From Pseudomarimonas salicorniae (lineage in GTDB: Bacteria; Pseudomonadota; Gammaproteobacteria; Xanthomonadales; Xanthomonadaceae), in contig NZ_JALNMH010000014.1 in the NCBI RefSeq assembly GCF_023156535.1, positions 62,001 to 126,000 on the forward strand: DNA of 64,000 bases. Direction: 5' to 3'. The position numbers and the translations under genes are program-made. Each line of letters opens with the position of its first letter. The stretch's first letter is position 1. A model generated the notes under the pieces. The model saw nothing but the letters and a program-made list of their open reading frames with translations. It was not told the DNA's origin and did no database searches. Below are positions 45,393 through 55,528 of this stretch, one piece after another.

Positions 45393-47371
45393 GCGCGGGC
45401 GCCGGCGGGCTGCATGGCGCCGACCTCGCCGAGGTCGACCTGGTCGACGCGGCGAAAGCGCCGGTCGGCCGCGGCCACGAAGCCGCCGAGCATCATCATC
45501 AGGGCGCCAAGCCAGATGCAGCGGATCCAGGGCTTCACGTAGACGCGCAGCGCCCAGCTGTCCTGGCCAGCCTCGTTCTGGCCCAGGGGCTCACCGAGCG
45601 CGACATACAGGTCGCGGCTGAGACCGGGATCGATCGCCGCCTCGGTCATGATCTGGCCACCGCTGGCATAGGCACGCTTCTCGGGATGCAATTCGGCGAT
45701 CACCTTGTCGTTCCTGAGCACCGTGACCGTGCCGCGGTCGGCCTTGAAGTTCGGTCCCTCGCGCGGCTGCACGCCGTCGAAACGGAAGGTGTAGCCCTGG
45801 ATCTCGATCGACTGGCCACGCGCCAGGGCCACGTCCTTCTCGACGCTGGTGCCCTCGGTGAACATCACGCCCAACACGAAGACACCCATGCCGGCGTGGG
45901 CGAGCAGCATGCCGACCATTTCGGCCGGAAAGCGTCGCCCCTTGCCCCTGTAGCCGAGCCGCTGGCGGATGTAGAGCGCAGTGCCGACCAGCAGCCACGC
46001 CGCGCCGGTCAGGGCGGCGAGGCTCTTGGCGTTCACCGGGTCGACCCACCACAGGCTGAGCAGCAGGGCCACCACGACCGCGGACAGGCCCAGGCGCAGC
46101 AGCGGGGTGAACCGGGAGATCTCCTCGCGCTGCCAGCGGGCCAGGGGGCCGAACGGCATCAGCACGACCACTGGCAGCATCAGCGCAATGAACAGGGCGC
46201 TGAAGTAGGGCGGCCCGACCGAGATCTTGCCCCAGCCCAGGGCGTCGTGGAGCAGGGGGTACAGGGTGCCGATCAGCACCATGGCCGCCGCGGCCGAGAA
46301 CAGCAGGTTGTTGAACAGGATCAGCGATTCGCGCGAAACGGCGGCGAAGGGCTTGCCCGCGGCCACCTTCGGCGCGCGCCAGGCATACAGCATCAGCGAG
46401 CCGCCGACCACGACGCCGAGGAAGGCCAGGATGAACAGGCCACGCTCGGGGTCCGAGGCGAACGCGTGCACCGAGGTCAGGACGCCGGAGCGGACCAGGA
46501 AGGTGCCGAGCAGGGACAGCGAGAACGCCGCGATCGCCAGCAGCAGGGTCCAGCCGCGGAAGCTGCCACGCTTTTCGGTGACCGCCTGCGAGTGGATCAG
46601 GGCGGTACCGACCAGCCAGGGCATGAAGCTGGCGTTCTCCACCGGATCCCAGAACCACCAGCCGCCCCAGCCCAGCTCGTAGTAGGCCCACCAGCTGCCC
46701 AGCGCGATGCCGAGCGTCAGGAAGCCCCAGGCGACATTGGTCCACGGCCGCGACCAGCGCACCCAGCGGTTGTCCATCTCGCCGCCCAGCAGGGCGGCGA
46801 TGGCGAAGGCAAAGGCCACCGCGAAGCCGACATAGCCGGCATAAAGCATCGGCGGGTGGATGATGAGCCCCGGATCCTGCAGCAGAGGATTGAGGTCGCG
46901 GCCCTCGGCCAGTGCCGGGATGTGCCGCAGGAAGGGGTTGGAGGTCAGCAGCGTGAACAGCAGGAAGCCGACGCTGACGATGCCCATGATGGCCAGCACG
47001 CGGGCCACGACCGGCTCCGGCAGGCTGCGGCTGAAGGCGGCCACCGCGACGGTCCAGCCGGCGAGGATCAGCACCCACAGCAGCAGCGAGCCCTCGTGCG
47101 CGCCCCAGACCGCCGAGAAGCGGTAGGCGACCGGCAGCAGCGAGTTGCTGTTCTGTGCCACGTAGGCGACCGAAAAATCCTGGACCACGAAGGCGGTGGT
47201 CAGGGCGCCGAAGCTGATGGCGATGAAGGTGAATTGCCCGTAGGCCGCGCTTCGCGCCACGGCCATCAACGGTGCCCGGCCGGTGTGCGCGCCGATCAGC
47301 GGCAGGGTGGACTGGACGATTGCCAGGATCAGTCCGAGGATCAGGGCAAACTGGCCGAGCTCGGGGATCAT
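45389..47371 (-). CDS. ccmF: Haem lyase subunit CcmF
   Basis: CcmF (660 residues) is the polytopic inner-membrane protein that ligates haem to apocytochrome c together with CcmH and CcmI. The tryptophan-rich haem-handling motif is clear (GWGGWWFWDPVENASFMPWL), and about 14-15 membrane helices fill the protein, with a periplasmic domain late in the chain (about 540-620). The length is standard. It overlaps ccmE and ccmG by 4 bases each. Confidence 0.97.
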   Translation of the reverse strand: MIPELGQFALILGLILAIVQSTLPLIGAHTGRAPLMAVARSAAYGQFTFIAISFGALTTAFVVQDFSVAYVAQNSNSLLPVAYRFSAVWGAHEGSLLLWVLILAGWTVAVAAFSRSLPEPVVARVLAIMGIVSVGFLLFTLLTSNPFLRHIPALAEGRDLNPLLQDPGLIIHPPMLYAGYVGFAVAFAFAIAALLGGEMDNRWVRWSRPWTNVAWGFLTLGIALGSWWAYYELGWGGWWFWDPVENASFMPWLVGTALIHSQAVTEKRGSFRGWTLLLAIAAFSLSLLGTFLVRSGVLTSVHAFASDPERGLFILAFLGVVVGGSLMLYAWRAPKVAAGKPFAAVSRESLILFNNLLFSAAAAMVLIGTLYPLLHDALGWGKISVGPPYFSALFIALMLPVVVLMPFGPLARWQREEISRFTPLLRLGLSAVVVALLLSLWWVDPVNAKSLAALTGAAWLLVGTALYIRQRLGYRGKGRRFPAEMVGMLLAHAGMGVFVLGVMFTEGTSVEKDVALARGQSIEIQGYTFRFDGVQPREGPNFKADRGTVTVLRNDKVIAELHPEKRAYASGGQIMTEAAIDPGLSRDLYVALGEPLGQNEAGQDSWALRVYVKPWIRCIWLGALMMMLGGFVAAADRRFRRVDQVDLGEVGAMQPAGARA

Positions 47372-47844
47372 GGCTGGCCGCCTCCCTGGGCCGCTTCAGC
47401 AGCCTTCAGTTGGGCCGCCTTGGCGTGGGATTCGGCAATCTTCTCGGCCACTTCGGGAGGCATGTAGGTCTCGTCGTGCTTGGCCAATACCTCGTCGGCG
47501 ACGAACACGTCGCCCTCGAGCCGGCCGCGGGCGATCACGCTCTGGCCCTCGCGGAACAGGTCGGGCAGGATGCCGCTGAAGCGCACCGGGAAGTCCTGCA
47601 CCCGGTCGGTGATCGCAAAGCCCACCTCGAGCGTGCCCTGCTTACGCTTCACGCTGCCCTCCTTGACCACTCCGCCGAGGCGGAACACGGCCTCGGAGGG
47701 CACGCTGCCCTCGCGGGCCTCGCTCGGGGTGTGCAGGTAGCTCATGTTCTGCTGCAGGGCCTGGGTGATCAGCACCGCGGCGACGGCGGCGCCGGCCAGC
47801 ACCAGGCCAGCCAGCAGGAGTCGTTGCTTGCGTACCGGATTCAT
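47368..47844 (-). CDS. ccmE: Haem chaperone CcmE
   Basis: CcmE (158 residues) carries haem covalently in the periplasm. The membrane anchor is LLLAGLVLAGAAVAAVLITQ, the beta-barrel follows, and the haem-binding histidine is His123 in AKHDETYMPPE with Tyr127 as the usual axial ligand. The tail is Ala/Gly/Gln rich. It overlaps ccmD and ccmF by 4 bases. Confidence 0.96.
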   Translation of the reverse strand: MNPVRKQRLLLAGLVLAGAAVAAVLITQALQQNMSYLHTPSEAREGSVPSEAVFRLGGVVKEGSVKRKQGTLEVGFAITDRVQDFPVRFSGILPDLFREGQSVIARGRLEGDVFVADEVLAKHDETYMPPEVAEKIAESHAKAAQLKAAEAAQGGGQP

Positions 47845-48011
47845 GTCTTCTGCCTTGCGGCTTCCCGCCGCTGTCTTGCCTGCGCCGCGCGCAGCGCGGC
47901 GCGCTCGCGGATCCGCGGTGCGAGGGCGTCCCAGCCAAGCAGCACCAGAAAGAGGGCGTAGCTGGTCCAGACGTAGAACCCGTAGCCGCCCATCGACCAG
48001 AAATCGCTCAT
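47841..48011 (-). CDS. ccmD: Haem exporter protein CcmD
   Basis: CcmD (56 residues) is a small single-helix membrane protein that releases haem-loaded CcmE from CcmABC. The start MSDFWSMGGYGFYVWTSYAL is typical, and the C-terminus is a positively charged tail. The true start is ATG 48011; a longer frame over ccmC is rejected. It overlaps ccmC and ccmE by 4 bases each. Confidence 0.93.
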   Translation of the reverse strand: MSDFWSMGGYGFYVWTSYALFLVLLGWDALAPRIRERAALRAAQARQRREAARQKT

Positions 48012-48757
48012 TGCCCGCGCTCCATCAGCCGCCGTACCCACTCCTTGCCCGACTCCATCTCGACCAGCGCCGCGCGGGTGCGCCGCAGCAGGGAGCCGGC
48101 GAACCAGAGCTTGGTGCCCAGCGCCATCAGCAGCAGCGGCGGCAACATGGCCGGGTCCATGGTCGACTGGCCGAACAGCTTGATCGTGCTGCCCTGGTGC
48201 AGGGTATTCCACCAGACCACCGAGAAGTGGACGATCGGCACGTTGACCACGCCGACCAGGGCCAGGAAGCAGGCCGCGCGCGCAGCGGCGCGGCGGTCCT
48301 CGATCGCGGCGTACAGGCCGATCACGCCGAGATACAGGAACAGCAGGACCAGCTCCGAGGTGAGCCGGGCATCCCAGGTCCACCAGGTGCCCCACATCGG
48401 CTTGCCCCAGAGCGAACCGGTGGCCAGGCACAGGGCGGTAAAGGCGGCGCCGATCGGTGCGCAGCACATGGCCAGCTGCTCGGAGAGCTTGATCCGCCAG
48501 ACCAGGGCGATAAAGGCGTTCACCGCCATCACCGCATAGATGAACAGGCTCATCCAGGCCGCCGGCACGTGGACGAAGAGAATGCGGTAGCTGTCGCCCT
48601 GCTGGTAATCGGGCGGGACCACCCAGAGCGCCTGGTACAGGCCCCAGAGCATCAGCGGCAGCGAGGCGCCGATCAGCCAGGGCGCCCAGCGACTGGCGAA
48701 CTGATGAAAGCGGGGAGGGGAGCCGAGCTGGTGGAACCAGAGCAGTACGGGATTCAT
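48008..48757 (-). CDS. ccmC: Haem exporter/handling protein CcmC
   Basis: CcmC (249 residues, six membrane helices) loads haem onto CcmE. The tryptophan-rich motif GTWWTWDARLTSELVL and the conserved histidines in IVHFSVVWWNTLHQG are present. The start MNPVLLWFHQLGSPPRF and length match the family. It overlaps ccmB and ccmD by 4 bases. Confidence 0.96.
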   Translation of the reverse strand: MNPVLLWFHQLGSPPRFHQFASRWAPWLIGASLPLMLWGLYQALWVVPPDYQQGDSYRILFVHVPAAWMSLFIYAVMAVNAFIALVWRIKLSEQLAMCCAPIGAAFTALCLATGSLWGKPMWGTWWTWDARLTSELVLLFLYLGVIGLYAAIEDRRAAARAACFLALVGVVNVPIVHFSVVWWNTLHQGSTIKLFGQSTMDPAMLPPLLLMALGTKLWFAGSLLRRTRAALVEMESGKEWVRRLMERGQ

Positions 48758-49433
48758 GTCAGCGCTATTCGCAGGGCGGTGGCGGCCGCCAGCGGTGCCA
48801 GCACGATGGCGAGGGCGAGGCCCGCCCCCAGCATCAACCAGGCACCGACGAAGGGCAGGCCGGCCGCTGCCGCCGCCACGCTGCCCGCACCGAAGATCAG
48901 CACGGGCACGTACAGAGGCAGCGCCAGCAGGGCGAGGAGCATACCAGAGCGCCGCATGCCCACGGTCAAGGCGACGACCACCGCACCCAGCAGGGACAGC
49001 AGCGGCGTGCCGAGCAGCAGCGAAACGAGCAGCACGGGCAGCAGGTCGGCGGGCAGGTAGAGCAGCTGGGCCAGCAGGGGCACGGCCAGCAACACCGGCA
49101 CCGAAGTGGTCAGCCAGTGCACCAGGACCTTGGCCAGCACCAGCAGCCAGAGCGGCTGCGGCGCCAGCAGGAACTGCTCCAGGCTGCCGTCCTCGAGGTC
49201 GCTGCGGAAGAGGGTGTCCAGGGCCAGCATCCCGGCCAGCAGCACGGCGACCCAGATGATTCCCGGGGCGATCCCGCGGAGCAGCTCCGGACGCGCGCCC
49301 AGGGCCAGCGGGAACAGCATGATTACCAGCAAGGCGAACAGCACCGGCTGCGCGGCATCGCCGCGACGACGCCAGAGCAGGCGCAGGTCACGGCCGCAGA
49401 GCGCGGCGAATCCGGCGGCCATGCCCGGCGCGC

Positions 49434-49437
<4 letters not shown>
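48754..49437 (-). CDS. ccmB: Haem exporter permease CcmB
   Basis: CcmB (227 residues, six membrane helices) is the permease of the CcmAB ABC transporter. Family motifs are RDLRLLWRRRGDAAQPVLFA, PGIIWVAVLLAGMLALDTLF and LEDGSLEQFLLAP. The ATG 49437 overlaps the ccmA stop by 4 bases; the longer frame across ccmA is rejected. Confidence 0.95.
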
Positions 49438-50078
<641 letters not shown>

Positions 50079-50189
50079 TGGCGCCGGATGCTACGGAGGG
50101 TCGGCGCGGCTGTCACGCGCGGAGATTTCATTGGAGGCCCGCGCCATGCCGTTTAGACTCGGGGGTTGAACTGCCCGTACGGAAATCCG

Positions 50190-53100
50190 ATGCCCAGACC
50201 CATCGCCACCCTGATCCTGCTTGCCGCCGCCACCCTGGCCCCTTGTGTGAATGCAGCGCCGGCCGCCGGGGAAGCGGACTACATCGTGATCCTCGATAGC
50301 GCGCCGATTGCCAGCTTCCGCGGCCCCGGGGACGATCCCAGGCTGAAGGCGGCGGGCCTGAAGGCGACCAGTCCGGCGGCCACCGGCGCGCGTCGGCTGG
50401 ACATGAAATCGGCCGAGGTGCTGGCCTATCGGTTCTTCCTGCAGGCCGAGCGCGAGGCCGTCAGGGCCAGCGCGGAGTCGGCCCTGGGCCGGGCCCTTCA
50501 TCTCGGCTTCGAGTACGACGTCGCCCTGCACGGGTTCACCACCGCGCTGAGCGCCGAGGAGGCCGAGAGGCTGCGCTCTCTGCCCGGGGTCGCCCTCGTG
50601 CAGGAGGACTGGGTCGACCGTCTGCAGACCGACGCCGGGCCAGCCTGGATCGGCGCCGATGCGATCTGGAACGGCCAGGCCGGTACCGCCACCCGTGGCG
50701 AGGGCGTCGTCGTGGGCATCGTCGATTCCGGCATCAACTCGGGGCACCCGTCGTTTGCCGAGGTCTCGCCGGGCGATGGCTTCCGTCACAGCAATCCGCG
50801 CGGCCAGCGCTACGGGGTTTGCCTGACCCAGCCCACGCTCTGCAACGACAAGCTGATCGGCATCCATGATTTCTCGATCTGCACCGGCACCCACTCCGGC
50901 AACGGCTGCGACGACCGTGAGCCCAATGATGGCTCCGATCCCGATGGCCACGGCACCCACGTGGCCGCCACTGCGGCCGGCAACGTGCTCGACACCACCC
51001 TTAACCTGTCCGGCGGCATCTCCGCCCAGCTGCGCCTGAGCGGCGTGGCGCCGCGCGCCAACCTGATCGCCTACAAGGCCTGCGAGGACGAGGAAACCTG
51101 CCGTGGCAGCTGGCTGGTCGCGGCCATCAACCAGGCGACCGCCGATGGCGTCGACGTCTTCAACTACTCGATCGGTGGTTCGATCGGCACCAGCACGCCT
51201 TGGACCACCGGCGACTCGCTGGCCATGCTCAACGCGGTCGAGGCCGGCGTGGTCGTGGTCACCTCGGCCGGCAACGGTGGTCCCGGTCCCGGCACGGTCT
51301 CGCGCCCGGCCGATGCGCCCTGGGTCGTCTCGGTGGCCAACAGCTCGCATGATCGCGCCATCGCCAATCGCCTGGTCGACCTCACCGGCGGCAGCACCGC
51401 GCCGCCCAATGGCGGCGTGCTGGTCGGCGACGCCTTCACCGGCGGCTACGGTCCGGCCGACCTCGTCGTACCGACCGACTTCCCCCTCTGCAGCCAGGGG
51501 CAGGGCCTCGATTCGCCGCCGACCGGCGCCAGCAACCCCTGGCCAGCCGGGCGGTTCAATGGCCAGATCGTGGTCTGCCTGCGCGGTATCACCGCGCGCG
51601 TGGCCAAGAGCAACAACGTGCGCCTGGCCGGCGGCGGCGGCATGGTCCTGGTCAACCAGGCCGCCGAGGGCGAGAGCACGGTGGCCGACGAACACAGCAT
51701 TCCGGCGACCCATATCGGCTTCAGCGACGGCCAGCGTTTCCTGCAGTGGCTTGGGTCGGGAAGCGGCCACCGCGGCCGTCTCGAAGGCACCCGGGTCATC
51801 TCCGACCCGCTGCGCGGCGACGTACTGAACGCATCCAGCAGCCGTGGACCGATCGCCAACGACTACCTCAAGCCCGATGTCTCGGCCCCGGGCACCTCGG
51901 TGCTGGCCGCAGCCGGCACCGGCAACGGCTTCCGCTTCCTCACCGGCACCTCGATGGCCTCGCCGCACGTCACCGGGCTGGTGGCCCTGCTGCGCGCCCA
52001 GAATCCGGATTGGTCGGTTGCCGACGTGCAGTCCGCCGTGCGCAGCACCGCCGTCGATTCGATCACCCTGACCCGCGGCGGAGTCCAGGCCTCCCCGCTC
52101 GAGCAGGGCACGGGCCGCGTGGAGGCGCCCGCCGCCGCGGCGATGGGTCTGTCCTTCCCCCTCGATGGTGCCAGCCTGCGCGCTTCGAACCCGGCCCAGG
52201 GCGGGTCGCCGCGCAGCCTGAACCTGCCGTCCCTGTTCGACAACGATTGCCGCGAGTCATGCAGCTTCCGCCGCACGGTCAGCGACCGCGTCGGCGGTGG
52301 GCGCTGGCGGGCGGTCGTCGAAGCGCCGCAGGGTATGGAGGTCAGCGTGCAGCCGGCGAGTTTCACCCTTGCCGCGGGCGCCAGCCAAGCGCTGGATTTC
52401 ACCGTGCGGATCAACAGCACCAGCCTGCTCGGCACCCACGCATCGGGGCGTGTCGTGCTGCAGCCGGTCGACGCCCAGGACGCGCCGTTGGCCGCGCCCA
52501 GCCCCAGCGCCATCCCGGTCACCGTGTTTGCCAGCGTCGGCGACGTGCCGGCCTCGATCAATCTCGACACCTCGCTGGATCGTGGCCAGGCCGATGCGGC
52601 ACTGACCGGGCTGGTCGCCCTCGATGACATCAGCGTGGCCGGCACCGAACTGGTCGCGCCAGAGCGCACCGAGCGCGACCTGCAGGCCGATCCGACCCGT
52701 GACTCGCCCTACGACGGCAACGGCAACGGCGCCTTCTTCACCCTCGTCGGTCCGTCCGCCACGAGCGCCGGCGGCCGCTTCGTGCTGCGCGCGCGGGCCA
52801 GTTCGGAGACAGCGGGGGATATCGATCTCTACGTCGGCCGCGACGACGATCGCGACGGTCAGCCGGATGAGAACGAGGAACTGTGCACTTCCACCGCGCC
52901 GGATGCGTCGGAGTTCTGCGAGATCGAGGTCGCCGCGGCTGCCTCGGATCGCTTCTGGGTCCTGGTGCAGAACTTCACTGCCGGTTCCACCGGCACCGAC
53001 CGCGTGGTGCTGTCCACCAGCTTCGTTGACCTCGCCCCGCGCAACGACGAACTCGTCGTCACGGCACCGGCCAGCAGCGCAAGCGGGCAGCCGCTCGACC

Positions 53101-54323
53101 TGCGTTTTGCCTGGAATACCCCGGACCTGCTGCCAGGCGAACGCCGCGAGGGCTTCCTGCTGCTGGCAGCGGGCGAGGGCGGACGTACCCTGCTGCGCGT
53201 GCCGGTGGCGCTGAGCCGCGGCACGGAGCCCGGCGTCGCGCCGCGGCTGCTGGCCAATGGCGATCGCCTCGACCTGCGCCTGTCTGCAGGGGCTGCGGCG
53301 GAAAGCCTGGCCATCGACGTGCCGCCGGGCGCCGGTTCGCTGCGCGCCAGCATCGAGGGCACCGGTGATGTCTCGCTGCACCTGTCGCGCGTGCCGTTCC
53401 CTGCCGGGCCGGCCCTCGGCGTTGCGCCGCCGCGCGAACAGGCTGTGCTGAGCGCCACCGGCAGCGGTGCCACCCGCTCCCTGGTCGCCAATCCCGGCAA
53501 CGGGCTGCAGGCCGGTCGCTGGTACATCACTCCGAGCAACACTGGCAGCACGGTGGCCGACTTCAATCTCTCGGTCGAGCTCAGCGGCAGCAGTGCATCG
53601 CGGCCGCGGGTCGGTGCCTACTTCAATCCGCTGCGCGACGGTGCCGGTGCCTTCCTGTTCGAAGCCGCCGGCAGCTGGGGCCTGCTCTGGTACACCTACC
53701 TCGAGGACTCCACGCCGACCTGGTACATCGCCTCCGCACCGCCGCCGGCTGCGGGTGAAGGGCAGTGGCGCGCCGACCTGTTCCGCGCCCGCTGGAACGG
53801 CAGCGAAGCGCCGCTCACCGACGTAGGCGAAGTCGTGGTGACCCTGGATGCCAGCGAAAGCCTGCAGTTCGGCTGGAACCTCGACGGCGCCAGCGGCTCC
53901 GAGCGTTACCTGTTCATCGATGGCGGCGGCTGCGCGGTGCGCAACGGCGCCCCGTTCGACATCAACGGCTTCTGGTTCAATCCCGCCCAGCCGGGCTACG
54001 GCTACAGCGTCAACGCCTTCCCCGGGGTCGAAACCAACGGCGCCTACTTCTTCGACGATCGTGGCATCGCCCGCTGGGCGCTCGGCTCGGTGGCGCCGTT
54101 CGGCGGTGACACCCTGCGCTTCGAGCAGCGCCAGGGCAGCTGCCCGTCCTGCACCTACGCACCGCCGCTGGTGCCGGGCGACATCGGCCAGCTGGTCCGT
54201 CGCTACGACAGCGAAGGCAGCGGCAACATGAGCATCGACCTGCAGCTGCTGCCTCCGATGTCCGGCCGCTGGCAGTTCGATACCCCGGTGCAGAAGCTCA
54301 CCTCGGATACCGGGTGCAACTGA
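50190..54323 (+). CDS. Large secreted subtilisin-like protease (S8) with PA insert and C-terminal repeat module
   Basis: The 1377-residue protein has a signal peptide (MPRPIATLILLAAATLAPCV, cleavage about 23), an I9-type propeptide (about 28-145), and an S8 domain with Asp179 (GIVDSGIN), His254 (GHGTHVAA), oxyanion Asn362 (TSAGNGG) and Ser588 (GTSMASPH). A PA-type insert (about 400-535) splits the catalytic domain, as in large extracellular subtilases. Beta-sandwich regions follow (about 660-1150). The last 200 residues contain two related modules beginning GAYFNPLRDGAGAFLF and GFWFNPAQPGYGYSV. The ATG 50190 is chosen over a TTG at 50166. It is a secreted endopeptidase, divergent from ccmA. 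Confidence 0.93.
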   Translation: MPRPIATLILLAAATLAPCVNAAPAAGEADYIVILDSAPIASFRGPGDDPRLKAAGLKATSPAATGARRLDMKSAEVLAYRFFLQAEREAVRASAESALGRALHLGFEYDVALHGFTTALSAEEAERLRSLPGVALVQEDWVDRLQTDAGPAWIGADAIWNGQAGTATRGEGVVVGIVDSGINSGHPSFAEVSPGDGFRHSNPRGQRYGVCLTQPTLCNDKLIGIHDFSICTGTHSGNGCDDREPNDGSDPDGHGTHVAATAAGNVLDTTLNLSGGISAQLRLSGVAPRANLIAYKACEDEETCRGSWLVAAINQATADGVDVFNYSIGGSIGTSTPWTTGDSLAMLNAVEAGVVVVTSAGNGGPGPGTVSRPADAPWVVSVANSSHDRAIANRLVDLTGGSTAPPNGGVLVGDAFTGGYGPADLVVPTDFPLCSQGQGLDSPPTGASNPWPAGRFNGQIVVCLRGITARVAKSNNVRLAGGGGMVLVNQAAEGESTVADEHSIPATHIGFSDGQRFLQWLGSGSGHRGRLEGTRVISDPLRGDVLNASSSRGPIANDYLKPDVSAPGTSVLAAAGTGNGFRFLTGTSMASPHVTGLVALLRAQNPDWSVADVQSAVRSTAVDSITLTRGGVQASPLEQGTGRVEAPAAAAMGLSFPLDGASLRASNPAQGGSPRSLNLPSLFDNDCRESCSFRRTVSDRVGGGRWRAVVEAPQGMEVSVQPASFTLAAGASQALDFTVRINSTSLLGTHASGRVVLQPVDAQDAPLAAPSPSAIPVTVFASVGDVPASINLDTSLDRGQADAALTGLVALDDISVAGTELVAPERTERDLQADPTRDSPYDGNGNGAFFTLVGPSATSAGGRFVLRARASSETAGDIDLYVGRDDDRDGQPDENEELCTSTAPDASEFCEIEVAAAASDRFWVLVQNFTAGSTGTDRVVLSTSFVDLAPRNDELVVTAPASSASGQPLDLRFAWNTPDLLPGERREGFLLLAAGEGGRTLLRVPVALSRGTEPGVAPRLLANGDRLDLRLSAGAAAESLAIDVPPGAGSLRASIEGTGDVSLHLSRVPFPAGPALGVAPPREQAVLSATGSGATRSLVANPGNGLQAGRWYITPSNTGSTVADFNLSVELSGSSASRPRVGAYFNPLRDGAGAFLFEAAGSWGLLWYTYLEDSTPTWYIASAPPPAAGEGQWRADLFRARWNGSEAPLTDVGEVVVTLDASESLQFGWNLDGASGSERYLFIDGGGCAVRNGAPFDINGFWFNPAQPGYGYSVNAFPGVETNGAYFFDDRGIARWALGSVAPFGGDTLRFEQRQGSCPSCTYAPPLVPGDIGQLVRRYDSEGSGNMSIDLQLLPPMSGRWQFDTPVQKLTSDTGCN

Positions 54324-54382
54324 ACATGGACTTCAATCAGGACGCCGTCGCCCCGCGCGCTGGCCACAGGGCAGGTATCAGC

Positions 54383-55528
54383 ATGGACACCAAGCTGCCG
54401 CGCGTCGGCACCACCATCTTCACGGTGATGTCGCAGCTCGCGATGGAGCACAAGGCGATCAATCTCGGCCAGGGATTCCCGGACTTCCCGCCGCCCGAAC
54501 CGATGATCGAGGCCCTGGCGCGCGCCGCCAGGGATGGCCGCAACCAGTATTCGCCGATGGCCGGCATTCCTGAACTGCGCGAGGCGATCACCGCCAAGCT
54601 GGAGGCCTGCTATGGCGCCCGGATCGATCCGGGCGCCCACGTCACGGTGACCTCGGGCGGCAGCGAGGCGATCTTCGACGCCGTGCACGCGGTGGTGCGA
54701 CCGGGTGACGAGGTGGTCCTGCTCGACCCGTGCTACGACTGCTACGAGCCCGCCGTCGAACTGGCAGGGGGCGTGCCGGTCCACGTCGCGCTGGATCCAG
54801 CCACCTTTGCAGTCGACTGGCAGGCGGTGGAGGCGGCAATCACCCCGCGCACCCGCATGCTCTTCATCAACACCCCGCACAACCCGTCGGGCGCGGTGCT
54901 GGGGGAGAGCGACATCACCGCCCTGCACGGACTTCTGGAGCGCCACCCGCGCCTGCTGCTGCTCTCCGACGAGGTCTACGAGCACATGGTGTTCGACGGC
55001 GCCCGCCACGAAAGCGTGTTGCGTCATCCGGCGCTGGCCGCGCGCAGCTTTGCCGTCTCCAGCTTCGGCAAGACCTACCACTGCACAGGCTGGAAGCTTG
55101 GCTACGCAGTGGCTCCGGCGGCGCTGAGCACCGAGTTCCGCAAGGTTCACCAGTACAACACCTTCTGCAGCTTCACCCCGGCCCAGTACGCGGTGGCCCA
55201 CATGCTGCGCGAGCACGCCGACCACCACGAGGAGCTGCCGGCCTTCTACCAGGCCAAGCGCGATGCCTTCAGGGCCATGCTGGGCGACACCCGGCTGCGT
55301 CCGCTGCCGGTGTCCGGAGGCTACTTCCAGCTGGTCGACTACTCCGAGGTCAGTGATCTCGACGACGCCTCGTTCTGCCGCTGGATCACCACCGAGCATG
55401 GCGTGGCGGCCATCCCGCTCAGCCCCTTCTACCGCCATCCGCCGCAGGGCCAGCGTCTGGCCCGTCTGTGCTTCGCCAAGGATTCCGCCACCCTGGAGGC
55501 GGCCGTGGCTCGGCTGGCCAAGCTGTGA
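54383..55528 (+). CDS. PLP-dependent aminotransferase, methionine/glutamine transaminase type (MtnE/YbdL-like)
   Basis: The 381-residue enzyme is a fold-type I aminotransferase: INLGQGFPDFPPPEPM at the N-terminus, NTPHNPSGAVL, the SDEVYEHMVFD segment, and the PLP lysine Lys230 in SSFGKTYHCTGWKLGY. These match the YbdL/kynurenine aminotransferase group that transaminates methionine, glutamine or aromatic amino acids. The next gene, overlapping by 4 bases, is an omega-amidase, which hydrolyses the 2-oxo-glutaramate formed when glutamine is the donor; that pairing supports a methionine-salvage or 2-oxo acid repair role. Start ATG 54383 is chosen by length; GTG 54314 and ATG 54326 are possible. 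Confidence 0.9.
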   Translation: MDTKLPRVGTTIFTVMSQLAMEHKAINLGQGFPDFPPPEPMIEALARAARDGRNQYSPMAGIPELREAITAKLEACYGARIDPGAHVTVTSGGSEAIFDAVHAVVRPGDEVVLLDPCYDCYEPAVELAGGVPVHVALDPATFAVDWQAVEAAITPRTRMLFINTPHNPSGAVLGESDITALHGLLERHPRLLLLSDEVYEHMVFDGARHESVLRHPALAARSFAVSSFGKTYHCTGWKLGYAVAPAALSTEFRKVHQYNTFCSFTPAQYAVAHMLREHADHHEELPAFYQAKRDAFRAMLGDTRLRPLPVSGGYFQLVDYSEVSDLDDASFCRWITTEHGVAAIPLSPFYRHPPQGQRLARLCFAKDSATLEAAVARLAKL

